From Variovorax paradoxus (GTDB taxonomy: Bacteria; Pseudomonadota; Gammaproteobacteria; Burkholderiales; Burkholderiaceae_C), in NCBI RefSeq assembly GCF_029919115.1, contig NZ_CP123990.1:4118501-4182500 (forward strand): a DNA stretch of 64,000 nucleotides, written 5' to 3'. Numbering within the stretch: the first letter of the stretch is position 1; every line of letters begins with the position of its first letter. This document shows positions 43,219 through 51,452 of the stretch, piece after piece. Made by a program: the position numbers and the translations under genes. Under the pieces are notes generated by a model. That model made no database searches, had not been told where the DNA came from, and saw only the letters and a program-made list of their open reading frames with translations.

Positions 43219-44607
43219 TCAGCCTCCGGGCGTTCCGGGCACCCCCGCCGCAACCTTGTTCAACGCAGAGCCGGATTCCGCGCGCAGCGCGGACGCCGAT
43301 GCCGATGCCGAGCGGTCGTGCTTGATGAGCAGCACTGCGACCATGCCGATGACGGCCGGAATCGCAATGGCAATGAAGTTCTGGTGCAGCGGAAGATTCA
43401 TGCCGACCAGCACGCCGATCAGGATCGGCGCCAGGATCGCACCGCTGCGTCCGACCCCCAATGCCCATCCGAGGCCGGTGGCGCGTACGGCCATCGGATA
43501 GAACTGCCCGGTGTAGGCGTTGGCCACGATTTGCGTGCCGATGGTCGATGCACCGGCCAGCCCGATCAGAATGAACAGCACCGGTGCCGGCATCCTGTAG
43601 CCCAGCAGAGTGAGCGAAATGGCCGCCAGCGCGTACATTCCCGCGAGCACGTATTTGATGTGGAACCGGTCGGCGAGCCACCCGCCTCCGATGGCACCGA
43701 CCATCGCACCGATGTTCAGCACCACGACAAAAGTCAGCGCCGACCCGAGGCTGTAGCCCGCACTGGCCATGAGCTTGGTCAACCACGAACTCAGCGCGAA
43801 GACCATGAACAGGCACATGAAGAACGCGATCCAGAACATCACGGTACTGAATCCGCGGCCGTCGTAGAAGAGGTGCTTGATCGGTGCGCTGTCGGCCCTG
43901 TCCTTGGCCGGAACGGCAAAACTGTCGGTGGCCAGCGGCTGATAGCCGGGCTCGAGCCGCGAGGCGATCTTCTTCAGCTCTTCGGTCCGGCCCTTGGCCA
44001 GCAGGAACGGCATCGACTCCGGAACCGACTTCAGGATGAACGGAATCAGGACCACCGGCAGGCCGGCCGCAAAGAACACCGATTGCCAACCGTAGGCCTC
44101 TATGAGCCCCTTGCCCAGCAGCGCCGCGATGATTCCCCCGACGGCATAGCCGCTGAACATCAGAGTGACGAGCGTGGCGCGGATCTTCCTGGGCGAGTAC
44201 TCGGTCATTTGCGCCACCACATTCGGCATGACGCCTCCAATGCCGAGCCCGGCCAGGAAACGCATCGCGCTGAATGCGACGGGACTTTCGGCCAGCCCCG
44301 CCGCGGCAGTGAAGACGCTGAAGAGGCCGACGCAAGCAGCCATTGCCCACCGGCGGCCGATCCTGTCGGCGATGGTCCCCATGAAGATCGCACCGAACAT
44401 CATGCCGAATAGCGCGGAACTGACCATGAACCCGGCATTGGTCGCGTCGACACCCATCTTCTTCATGATCGAAGGCAGCGCAATGCCGACGACCGCCAGG
44501 TCGTAGCCGTCGAACACGATGATCAGCGCGCACCAGAACAGCACCAGCCCATGAAAACGGTTGAAGCGGGCGTCGTCTGCCAGCTTGTGAAGGTCGATTT
44601 GACGCAT
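43219..44607 (-). CDS. MFS transporter, aromatic-acid:H+ symporter (AAHS) type
   Basis: This 462-residue twelve-helix transporter starts at ATG 44607 (MRQIDLHKLADDARFNRF). The AAHS signature FDGYDLAVVGIALPSIMKKMG is near residue 32, and the MFS loop GTIADRIGRRW near residue 78. Similar transporters (PcaK, BenK, GraK) import benzoate-type acids. It is divergent from the gamma-resorcylate decarboxylase gene, so 2,6-dihydroxybenzoate is the likely substrate. The C-terminal 30 residues are a Ser/Ala-rich tail. Confidence 0.9.
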   Translation of the reverse strand: MRQIDLHKLADDARFNRFHGLVLFWCALIIVFDGYDLAVVGIALPSIMKKMGVDATNAGFMVSSALFGMMFGAIFMGTIADRIGRRWAMAACVGLFSVFTAAAGLAESPVAFSAMRFLAGLGIGGVMPNVVAQMTEYSPRKIRATLVTLMFSGYAVGGIIAALLGKGLIEAYGWQSVFFAAGLPVVLIPFILKSVPESMPFLLAKGRTEELKKIASRLEPGYQPLATDSFAVPAKDRADSAPIKHLFYDGRGFSTVMFWIAFFMCLFMVFALSSWLTKLMASAGYSLGSALTFVVVLNIGAMVGAIGGGWLADRFHIKYVLAGMYALAAISLTLLGYRMPAPVLFILIGLAGASTIGTQIVANAYTGQFYPMAVRATGLGWALGVGRSGAILAPILIGVLVGMNLPLHQNFIAIAIPAVIGMVAVLLIKHDRSASASASALRAESGSALNKVAAGVPGTPGG

Positions 44608-44958
44608 GACTCTTGTCTCCGGTTCGAATGGCAAAGATGCCTTGTGCGCCGCCCTGGCTTCGCGTGGGAGCTGCAGGTGGCCGGCGGTGCTGGCGATCAT
44701 GGGCGCGCCGGTTTGGCAGGTCCAACGCATTTTTCGGATGCCCTCTATGCGGCCTGTGAATGTTGGGGCGGGTCTACCCATAGGCCACGCTCCCGGGGTG
44801 TACCTGTTCTCCCCTTCATACGATCTTCGAATGCGCGCTATCACCGATCTTTGTTGGACCCATGCTTTCGGCGCCCGTAGATTGGCCGCAGGCTAAGCAC
44901 CGCTGTGGAGCTGCCGTGAGTCAGGTGTTTGCGGTGCGCCGCACAAAAGGAGACAGGT
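44608..44958. other. divergent promoter region of the resorcylate genes
   Basis: These 351 bases separate the transporter and decarboxylase genes and hold both promoters. The decarboxylase has AAGGAGA six bases before its ATG. I see no convincing long palindrome or repeat. Short open frames here look spurious. A LysR or MarR site is expected but cannot be placed by eye. Confidence 0.5.
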
Positions 44959-45936
44959 ATGCAAGGAAAGATCGGCCTCGAAGAACATTTCGCAATTCCG
45001 GACACGCTGCAGGATTCGGCCGGCTTTGTGCCCGGTGTGTACTGGAAGGAGCTCAGCAGGCGCCTTCTCGACATCCACGACGGGCGGCTGCGCCAGATGG
45101 ATGAGAACGGCATGGAGATGATGATCCTTTCGCTGAACGCGCCCGCCGTCCAGGCGGTGCCTGATCCGGTGAAAGCCTACGAGCTCGCGGTGCGCGCCAA
45201 CGACTTTCTCGCCGAACAGGTGGCAAAGCGGCCCGACCGCTTCCAGGCGTTTGCGGCACTGCCGATGCAGGACCCCGAGAAGGCGACGCAGGAACTCGAA
45301 CGGTGCATGACCGAGCTCGGCTTCCGCGGCGCGCTGGTCAACGGGTTCTCGCAGGTCGGCACGCCTGACAACGCCGTCTACTACGACGCGCCGCAGTACG
45401 CGCCCTTCTGGGCCGCGGTGGAACGCCTCGACGCACCGTTCTATCTGCATCCTCGCAACCCGCTCGCAAGCTGGTCGCAGATCTATGAAGGCCATCCGTG
45501 GCTGCTCGGCCCCACGTGGGCCTTTGCGCAAGAAACCGCGGTGCATGCGCTGCGCCTCATGGCAAGTGGCCTCTTCGACCGCCACCCCGGCCTCAAGATC
45601 ATCCTTGGCCACCTGGGCGAAGGCCTGCCCTACAACATGTGGCGTGTCGATCATCGCAACGCCTGGGTCGAAACGCCCAAAGGCTACCCGGCCAAGCGCA
45701 AGCTTTGCGACTACTTCCACGAAAACTTCTACCTCACGACCTCGGGCAACTTCCGCACCCAGACGTTGATCGACGCGATGCTGGAAGTCGGATCGGACCG
45801 GATCCTGTTCTCGACCGACTGGCCTTTCGAGAACGTCGACCATGCATCGAACTGGTTCAACGACACGAGCATCAGCGAGGCCGACCGGAAGAAGATCGGC
45901 CGCACCAACGCGTTGTCGCTGTTCAAGCTGTCCTGA
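44959..45936 (+). CDS. gamma-resorcylate (2,6-dihydroxybenzoate) decarboxylase
   Basis: This 325-residue amidohydrolase-fold decarboxylase starts at ATG 44959 with AAGGAGA upstream. From memory it follows the Rhizobium gamma-resorcylate decarboxylase almost word for word: MQGKIGLEEHF, DTLQDSAGFVPG, MILSLNAPAVQA, GALVNGFSQ, FYLHPRNPL, HPWLLGPTWAFAQETAVHALRLM and STDWPFENVDHAS. The metal site uses Glu8, His10, a central His and Asp in STDWPFE. It converts 2,6-dihydroxybenzoate to resorcinol without cofactor oxidation. It heads the plus-strand operon with the dioxygenase and reductase. Confidence 0.95.
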   Translation: MQGKIGLEEHFAIPDTLQDSAGFVPGVYWKELSRRLLDIHDGRLRQMDENGMEMMILSLNAPAVQAVPDPVKAYELAVRANDFLAEQVAKRPDRFQAFAALPMQDPEKATQELERCMTELGFRGALVNGFSQVGTPDNAVYYDAPQYAPFWAAVERLDAPFYLHPRNPLASWSQIYEGHPWLLGPTWAFAQETAVHALRLMASGLFDRHPGLKIILGHLGEGLPYNMWRVDHRNAWVETPKGYPAKRKLCDYFHENFYLTTSGNFRTQTLIDAMLEVGSDRILFSTDWPFENVDHASNWFNDTSISEADRKKIGRTNALSLFKLS

Positions 45937-45959
45937 GCCGCGCGGAAAGGCAGGCACGC

Positions 45960-46829
45960 ATGATCGACATCGACGAGTGGACCATCACCGGCGCCACGCT
46001 GAAGGCGCAGGGCGCCGCACCGGACCCGCGCCTGAAGACCGTGATGGACAGCCTGGTGCGGCATCTTCACGACTTCGCACGCGAGGTGCAGCTCACCGAA
46101 GCCGAGTGGGCATTGGGCATCGACTTTCTAACGAGTGCCGGAAAGATCACGGACGACAAGCGCCAGGAGTTCATCCTGTTGTCCGACGTGCTGGGCCTTT
46201 CGACGCTCGTCACCGCACAGTGCAACCGGCGCCCCGCAGGATGCACCGAGGCAACCGTGTTCGGCCCGTTCTACGTACCCGACGCGCCGGAGTACAACCA
46301 CGGGGACGACATCTCGAACGGCGCGAGCGGCGAACCCTGCTTCGTCAGCGGGACCATCCGGGGGATCGGCGGCGAACGGATTGCCCATGCAAGCATCGAC
46401 GTGTGGCAGTCCGACGATGAAGGCTGGTACGACGTGCAGCGCCCCGAGTTGGACCATGCGCAGGGACGGGGTCATCTGAGCGGCCTCGAGGACGGGCGCT
46501 ACTACTTCAAATCCATCGTGGCTGTGCCCTACGCCATTCCTCACGACGGGCCGGTGGGCCAGCTGCTGGAAAAGCTCGGCCGCCACCCGTGGCGCCCTGC
46601 GCACCTGCATTTCATAATCAAGGCGCCGGGTTACGAGACGCTCATCACCCATGTGTTCCGCTCGGGCGGCAGCTACCTGAATTCGGACGCCGTGTTCGGC
46701 GTGCGCTCCTCGCTCATTGCCGACTGGAAGCGCCACGAACCCGGCGTGGCTCCGGACGGAAAACGCATGGACGTACCGTTCTACACGCTCGACTACGACT
46801 TCGTGCTGAACCCTGCGCTGAAGGACTAG
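45960..46829 (+). CDS. hydroxyquinol 1,2-dioxygenase
   Basis: This 289-residue intradiol dioxygenase has an N-terminal helical dimer domain (residues 20-95), then the catalytic beta-sandwich. The Fe(III) ligands are visible as Tyr in DDEGWYDVQ, Tyr in VAVPYAIPHDG, and two His in RPAHLHFI. CTEATVFGPFYVPDAPEY is typical for hydroxyquinol enzymes. It cleaves 1,2,4-trihydroxybenzene to maleylacetate. It begins 23 bases after the decarboxylase and ends four bases before the maleylacetate reductase, matching the resorcinol route. Confidence 0.93.
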   Translation: MIDIDEWTITGATLKAQGAAPDPRLKTVMDSLVRHLHDFAREVQLTEAEWALGIDFLTSAGKITDDKRQEFILLSDVLGLSTLVTAQCNRRPAGCTEATVFGPFYVPDAPEYNHGDDISNGASGEPCFVSGTIRGIGGERIAHASIDVWQSDDEGWYDVQRPELDHAQGRGHLSGLEDGRYYFKSIVAVPYAIPHDGPVGQLLEKLGRHPWRPAHLHFIIKAPGYETLITHVFRSGGSYLNSDAVFGVRSSLIADWKRHEPGVAPDGKRMDVPFYTLDYDFVLNPALKD

Positions 46830-46833
46830 AAGC

Positions 46834-47895
46834 ATGGACCGCTTCGTCTACACCGCAAACCTTTCGCGCATCGTCTTCGGTGCAGACAGCATCGACCAGC
46901 TTCCGGCGGAGATCGATCGCCTGGGCGCCCGGCGCGCTCTGGTCCTGTGCACGCCCAACCAGCGCGCCCAGGCCGAGGCCATTGCCGACCGGCTTCCCGG
47001 CCGCGTCGCATTCATCTTCGACGAGGCCGCCATGCACGTGCCGATCGAAACTGCGCGCAAGGCGCGCATGCTCGCTTCGGAGCTGGAGGCCGACTGCGCC
47101 GTGGCTGTAGGCGGCGGATCCACCATCGGGCTCGGCAAGGCCATTGCCCTGGAGTCCGGCCTGCCCATCATTGCGGTGCCGACGACCTATGCAGGCAGCG
47201 AAGTGACGCCCATCTACGGCATTACCGAAGACGGCCTGAAGAAGACCGGGCGCGACCCGCGCGTGCTTCCGAGCGTGGTGGTCTACGACCCCAAGCTCAC
47301 GCTGTCATTGCCGAGGGACCTGACGGTCGCAAGCGCGATCAACGCGATGGCCCACGCGGCGGAAGGCCTGTACGCGCACGACGGAAATCCGGTGATCGCA
47401 TTGATGGCCGAAGAGGGAATTCGCGCGTGCGCGGCGTCGCTGCAGCCGCTTCGGGACAACCCGCGCGACCTGCCTGCGCGCAGCCTGGCGCTCTACGGCG
47501 CCTGGCTTTGCGGAACGGTCCTGGGAGCCGTCTCGATGGGCCTGCACCACAAGCTGTGCCACACGCTGGGCGGCACGTTCGACCTGCCGCATGCGCCAGT
47601 GCACACGGTGGTTCTTCCGCATGCGCTCCAATACAACGCCGGGGCGGCGCCGGAGGCCATGGCGCGCATCGCGAGGGCCCTTGGCGTCGCGGATGCGGCC
47701 ATGGGCTTTTTCGAACTGGCAAGAACCCATGGCGCCCCCGTGTCGCTGAAGGCACTCGGCATGCCGGCTGATGGGCTCGAAAGGGCCGTGGAATTGGCGG
47801 CTTCGAACCAGTACCCGAATCCGCGCCCGCTCGAACGGGTGGCGCTGCACGCCTTGCTCGGCCGGGCAATGGATGGCGCGCCGCCGAGGCCTTGA
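46834..47895 (+). CDS. maleylacetate reductase
   Basis: This 353-residue iron-containing-alcohol-dehydrogenase-family enzyme has an NAD(P) site GGGSTIGLGKAIAL near residue 92. PTTYAGSEVTPIYG near residue 117 and the HHKLCHTLGGTF metal region near residue 236 match maleylacetate reductases. It reduces maleylacetate to 3-oxoadipate, linking resorcinol breakdown to the TCA cycle. It is the third gene of the operon and ends three bases before the convergent LysR gene. Confidence 0.93.
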   Translation: MDRFVYTANLSRIVFGADSIDQLPAEIDRLGARRALVLCTPNQRAQAEAIADRLPGRVAFIFDEAAMHVPIETARKARMLASELEADCAVAVGGGSTIGLGKAIALESGLPIIAVPTTYAGSEVTPIYGITEDGLKKTGRDPRVLPSVVVYDPKLTLSLPRDLTVASAINAMAHAAEGLYAHDGNPVIALMAEEGIRACAASLQPLRDNPRDLPARSLALYGAWLCGTVLGAVSMGLHHKLCHTLGGTFDLPHAPVHTVVLPHALQYNAGAAPEAMARIARALGVADAAMGFFELARTHGAPVSLKALGMPADGLERAVELAASNQYPNPRPLERVALHALLGRAMDGAPPRP

Positions 47896-47898
47896 GCG

Positions 47899-48855
47899 TC
47901 ACCTGTGCCGCGCCTGCGGTGGCACAAGCTCGCGGCTCGAGCGTTCGTGGAAGAGGCCGAATATCAGCTCGCGCAACCAGCGGTTGCCGCTGTCCTGGTG
48001 AAACCGCTCGTGCCATTGCTGGCGTATTTCGAAGGGCGTGACATCGAAGGGAGCCTCGACGCTGCGCAGGTCTGCGCGCGACGCCACCATCGCTTTGGCA
48101 AGACGGGCCGGTGCGGTCAGCAACAGGCCCGAGGTAGCGACGATCGATGACAGGCCCAGCGAATGGGCGGCAGTCAGCACCACCCGCCGCCGGTCGAGCG
48201 CACCCGCCCTCTCCAGGGTTTGCTGCAGTTGCGAATCGGTTGTTCCCTGCGGCCGGTAGGCGATGTGTTCGGCCGCAAGATAGTCGTCCAGTTCGATGCG
48301 CTCGCGGGTGCCCAGGGGCGACGTCTTCGACATCAGGACGACGAATGTCTCGTCGAACAGCCGCTGCTGATAGAACGACGGCCCCATCGATTCCCAGCTG
48401 CCCAGCGCGATGTCGACCTGGCCGTGGAGCATTCGCTGCCGGGCGTCGGCCATGGAGACGTCCACGGTTTCGAAGCGAACCCCGGGCGCGATGCCGCGGG
48501 CGACCGACAGCAGCTCGGGCATCATGACCAGTTGTCCGATGTCGTTGACCGCAATGCGAAAAATACGGCTGGATGTCTCCGCCTCGAACGTCCGGCCTTG
48601 ATCGACGGCCTGCACCAGGCAGGCGATGCCTTCCTCGATGGGGGCGATGAGCCGCTCGGCCACCGGCGTGGGGACCATTCCATCTGCCGACCGCACGAAG
48701 AGCGCGTCGTTGAAGCGCTCGCGCATGCGCTTGAGGGCGTTGCTCACCGCAGACTGCGTCATGCCGAGGCGGTCGCCCGCGAGCGTGACGCTGCGCGTGG
48801 CGTAGATCGCTTGAAACACCAGGAAGAGATTCAGGTCAATGGAGTTGATGTTCAC
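47899..48855 (-). CDS. LysR-family regulator (NahR/NodD-like)
   Basis: This 318-residue regulator has an N-terminal winged helix, LNLFLVFQAIYATRSVTLAGDRLGMTQSAVSNALKRMRERF (residues 8-48), typical of the NahR/NodD branch that senses aromatics. The effector domain runs from about residue 92. It lies 21 bases after the MarR gene on the same strand, between the two plus-strand resorcylate transcription units. It probably activates them in response to resorcylate or resorcinol. Which promoter it binds is not visible. Confidence 0.87.
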   Translation of the reverse strand: MNINSIDLNLFLVFQAIYATRSVTLAGDRLGMTQSAVSNALKRMRERFNDALFVRSADGMVPTPVAERLIAPIEEGIACLVQAVDQGRTFEAETSSRIFRIAVNDIGQLVMMPELLSVARGIAPGVRFETVDVSMADARQRMLHGQVDIALGSWESMGPSFYQQRLFDETFVVLMSKTSPLGTRERIELDDYLAAEHIAYRPQGTTDSQLQQTLERAGALDRRRVVLTAAHSLGLSSIVATSGLLLTAPARLAKAMVASRADLRSVEAPFDVTPFEIRQQWHERFHQDSGNRWLRELIFGLFHERSSRELVPPQARHR

Positions 48856-48876
48856 CGCGCCGCCTCCTTCCGAGCG

Positions 48877-49350
48877 TTACTCGTTGTCCAGGACCGCCAG
48901 GTTGTCGTAGACCATCCGGAGCATGTCGCGCAGGGATTCGGCCTGTGCGGCAGTCAGTCCGGACAACGATACGCGCTCGTAGACCTGGGCCAGCGGGATG
49001 ATTCGCAACGTGAGGTCGCGGCCGGCCTCGGTCAGGCTCAGCGCGAGCGCGCGGGCGTCCTCGTCCGACCGGTCGCGCACCAGCACGCCGCGCTGCAAAA
49101 GACCGTCGACCACCCGCGAGAGCGTGGAAGGGTCCGTGGATGTGTGCAGCGCAAGGTCGGAGAGCCGCTGGTGCGCCTTGTGGTGCAGCGCGACGCAAAC
49201 CCGCCATTCGGTGAGCGAGAGCTTGAACTGCTTGAGCTCCTTGCTGAACGACTGGCCCATTCGCATACCTGCGCGTGCAAGCAGGTATGGAATGGCCCGC
49301 TCCAGATCGTGATCCGGCAATTTATCTGCAGTTGCATTCAATTTTGACAT
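48877..49350 (-). CDS. MarR-family regulator
   Basis: This 157-residue regulator, counted from ATG 49350 (MSKLNATADK), could instead start at ATG 49413 and have 178 residues; neither has a strong ribosome site. The winged helix spans about residues 45-105 (LSDLALHTSTDPSTLSRVVDGLLQRGVLVRDRSDEDARA), flanked by dimer helices. Such proteins usually repress aromatic catabolic genes and release DNA on binding a phenolic ligand. It is divergent from the hydroxylase gene, whose promoter carries the candidate site at 49473. Confidence 0.87.
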   Translation of the reverse strand: MSKLNATADKLPDHDLERAIPYLLARAGMRMGQSFSKELKQFKLSLTEWRVCVALHHKAHQRLSDLALHTSTDPSTLSRVVDGLLQRGVLVRDRSDEDARALALSLTEAGRDLTLRIIPLAQVYERVSLSGLTAAQAESLRDMLRMVYDNLAVLDNE

Positions 49351-49472
49351 CGTCTCGGCGCGTGTGCCGCGCCTCTGCCGAGCCTTTGCCTCGGGTGAAT
49401 TTCTTGTGACCATGACGAATGCTACAGGCGAAACGCGTCATGGATATAGCGTAAACCCCAAGCATTTATTAT

Positions 49473-49484
49473 TTGCATTTGCAA
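49473..49484. promoter_or_regulatory. candidate MarR operator upstream of the hydroxylase genes
   Basis: TTGCA, TT, TGCAA forms an inverted repeat in an AT-rich 60-base pocket between the divergent MarR and hydroxylase genes. Its size and placement fit a MarR dimer site. Confidence 0.45.
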
Positions 49485-49548
49485 GTTTCATAAGCTCCAA
49501 TCGAGGCCTGCCTGTCGAGTTCCCCATCCACCCATCCGGAGACAACCC

Positions 49549-50814
49549 ATGACTGAAGCCTTGAACCCCTTCGCCCGCCTGGACCGCGTCGACCTTACCG
49601 CCCCGGGCCGCAAGTCGCCCGTGAGAGATGCACCTCCGATCGAAAAACTAGTTGCGTCTGCAAGCAATTTGGTGCCAATACTTCGCGAACGGGCACAACG
49701 CACCGAACAGGAGCGCCGCGTTTCCGCAGAAACCACGCAGGCATTCCATGAGGCTGGCTTCTTCAAGCTGATGCAACCCGCGCGCTACGGCGGCTACGAG
49801 TACGGCTTTACCGCTTTCATCGACGTGGTCAGCGAACTGGCACGGGGCTGCACATCGTCGTCCTGGGGTTGCTCGCTGGGCGCCATTCACCAATGGCTCG
49901 TCGCGATCTTTCCGGAACAGGCGCAGGACGACGTCTGGCGCAAGGACCCGAACGCGATCGTTTGCGGTTCGTATGCTCCCGCGACGATGGCCGAAAAGGT
50001 AGACGGCGGTTACCTCGTGCAAGGCAAGTGGCTCTTTGCATCCAACGTGGACAACTCCCAGTGGGCCTTGCTGGGGGTTCAATTTCCACCCGAAGAAAAA
50101 GGCGCGCCGCCCAGCGCCGGCTTCCTGCTCGCACCGCGAGCGGACTGGGCCATCGAGGACAACTGGCACGTGGCCGGGCAGGCGGGTACCGGCTCGAAGG
50201 CGATCGTGATCGACAAGCCGTTGTTCATTCCGGGGCACCGCAAGCTGACCTTCGCGGAAGCTTCGTCCAACAGCCCGCCCGGTGCCGTGGTCAACACGAA
50301 TCCCATCTACCGCATTCCCTTTCTTTCGGCGGTGCCGGTTTGCCTTGTATCGCCGATCATCGGCACCGCGCAAGGCGCGGTCGACGAGCTGATCGCGCTG
50401 GCCGGAACGCGCGTCACGCGAGGGGCGGTTGCCGGAGGCGGCAGCAGGCTGAGCGAGTTCTTTCCAGTGCAGTCGCGGCTGGCCGAAGCCTCGGCGAGCG
50501 TCGATGCAGCGCGGCTCCTGCTTTATCGCGACACCGCGCAGGTGGAGCAGATGGCGGTCGACGGCCACATCATCAGCGTGGAACAGCGAATCCGTAACCG
50601 GCGCGACCATGCGTTTGCCGCACGTCTCTCGCGCGATGCCGTCGAAGCGATATTCGCCAGCGTGGGCGGCGCGGGCCTGTCGCTGAACCAGCCGATCCAG
50701 CGCATGTGGCGCGACACGAATGCCATCTCGCGCCACATCAGCCTCAACTGGGACGCGGTTTCTTCGATGGTGGGCCAGTACCTGCTCGGCCTGGAGCCGA
50801 AGGGCCAGTACTGA
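49549..50814 (+). CDS. flavin-dependent monooxygenase, acyl-CoA-dehydrogenase fold (probable resorcinol hydroxylase oxygenase)
   Basis: This 421-residue group D flavin monooxygenase has an acyl-CoA-dehydrogenase-like fold: an N-terminal helical domain (residues 30-150, EAGFFKLMQPARYGGYEYGF, CTSSSWGCSLGAIHQW), a beta domain (KVDGGYLVQGKWLFAS, WHVAGQAGTGSKAI) and a C-terminal four-helix bundle. It uses reduced flavin from a partner reductase, encoded 14 bases downstream. With decarboxylase, dioxygenase and maleylacetate reductase nearby, hydroxylation of resorcinol to hydroxyquinol is the missing step it should perform. Confidence 0.88.
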   Translation: MTEALNPFARLDRVDLTAPGRKSPVRDAPPIEKLVASASNLVPILRERAQRTEQERRVSAETTQAFHEAGFFKLMQPARYGGYEYGFTAFIDVVSELARGCTSSSWGCSLGAIHQWLVAIFPEQAQDDVWRKDPNAIVCGSYAPATMAEKVDGGYLVQGKWLFASNVDNSQWALLGVQFPPEEKGAPPSAGFLLAPRADWAIEDNWHVAGQAGTGSKAIVIDKPLFIPGHRKLTFAEASSNSPPGAVVNTNPIYRIPFLSAVPVCLVSPIIGTAQGAVDELIALAGTRVTRGAVAGGGSRLSEFFPVQSRLAEASASVDAARLLLYRDTAQVEQMAVDGHIISVEQRIRNRRDHAFAARLSRDAVEAIFASVGGAGLSLNQPIQRMWRDTNAISRHISLNWDAVSSMVGQYLLGLEPKGQY

Positions 50815-50828
50815 CCGGGACAACGGCC

Positions 50829-51395
50829 ATGTACTCCTGGGCTCTCATTACGGGCGATGCGGCCGAAACGGTCGATGCCCGCCAGCTGCGTCAGGCGCTC
50901 GGCGCCTTTCCCACGGGGGTGTGCCTCGTGACCACCACTACACCGGACGGCAAGCGCGAAGGGATGACGATCAACTCGTTCGCTTCGGTGTCGCTGGATC
51001 CCCCATTGATCCTGTGGAGCATTCGCGACGACACCCGCAGCGCCGATGCATTCCTTGCGGCACGGCCGTTCAATCTCAGCGTGCTGACCGCCGGGCAGAG
51101 GGACCTGGCCTGGCATTTCGCGAAGCCCGCAGCGGACAAGTTCGAACGCTTTTCCGAGGCATTCGAGGTCGCGCCGAATGGGTGTGCAAGGCTCGTCGAG
51201 AGCGTCGCGACCTTCGAATGCTCGACCTACTCGCGCCACCAGGAAGGCGACCACACCATCATCCTTGGCCGTGTGGATCGGTTCTCCCGAACGGACACGC
51301 CACCCTTGCTTTTTCATTCAGGGCAGATGGGGTCGCTGTGGGAACTTGCCGAGAACCTGGAGCGGCCGCAAGGCAACGATGCGGCGCCGGCTTGA
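50829..51395 (+). CDS. flavin reductase component of the two-component hydroxylase
   Basis: This 188-residue flavin:NAD(P)H reductase has the split-barrel motifs LRQALGAFPTGVCLVTT, GMTINSFASVSLDPPLILWSI and FNLSVLTAGQ, then the DHTIILGRVDRF strand. It supplies reduced flavin to the upstream oxygenase. The start at ATG 50829 has a weak ribosome site and probably depends on coupling to the preceding gene 14 bases upstream. Confidence 0.9.
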   Translation: MYSWALITGDAAETVDARQLRQALGAFPTGVCLVTTTTPDGKREGMTINSFASVSLDPPLILWSIRDDTRSADAFLAARPFNLSVLTAGQRDLAWHFAKPAADKFERFSEAFEVAPNGCARLVESVATFECSTYSRHQEGDHTIILGRVDRFSRTDTPPLLFHSGQMGSLWELAENLERPQGNDAAPA

Positions 51396-51452
51396 CGGGC
51401 GAGACGAGTCGGCACAAAACGCCGACCCGTCGCCCAAGGAGCCCTGCTGCTT

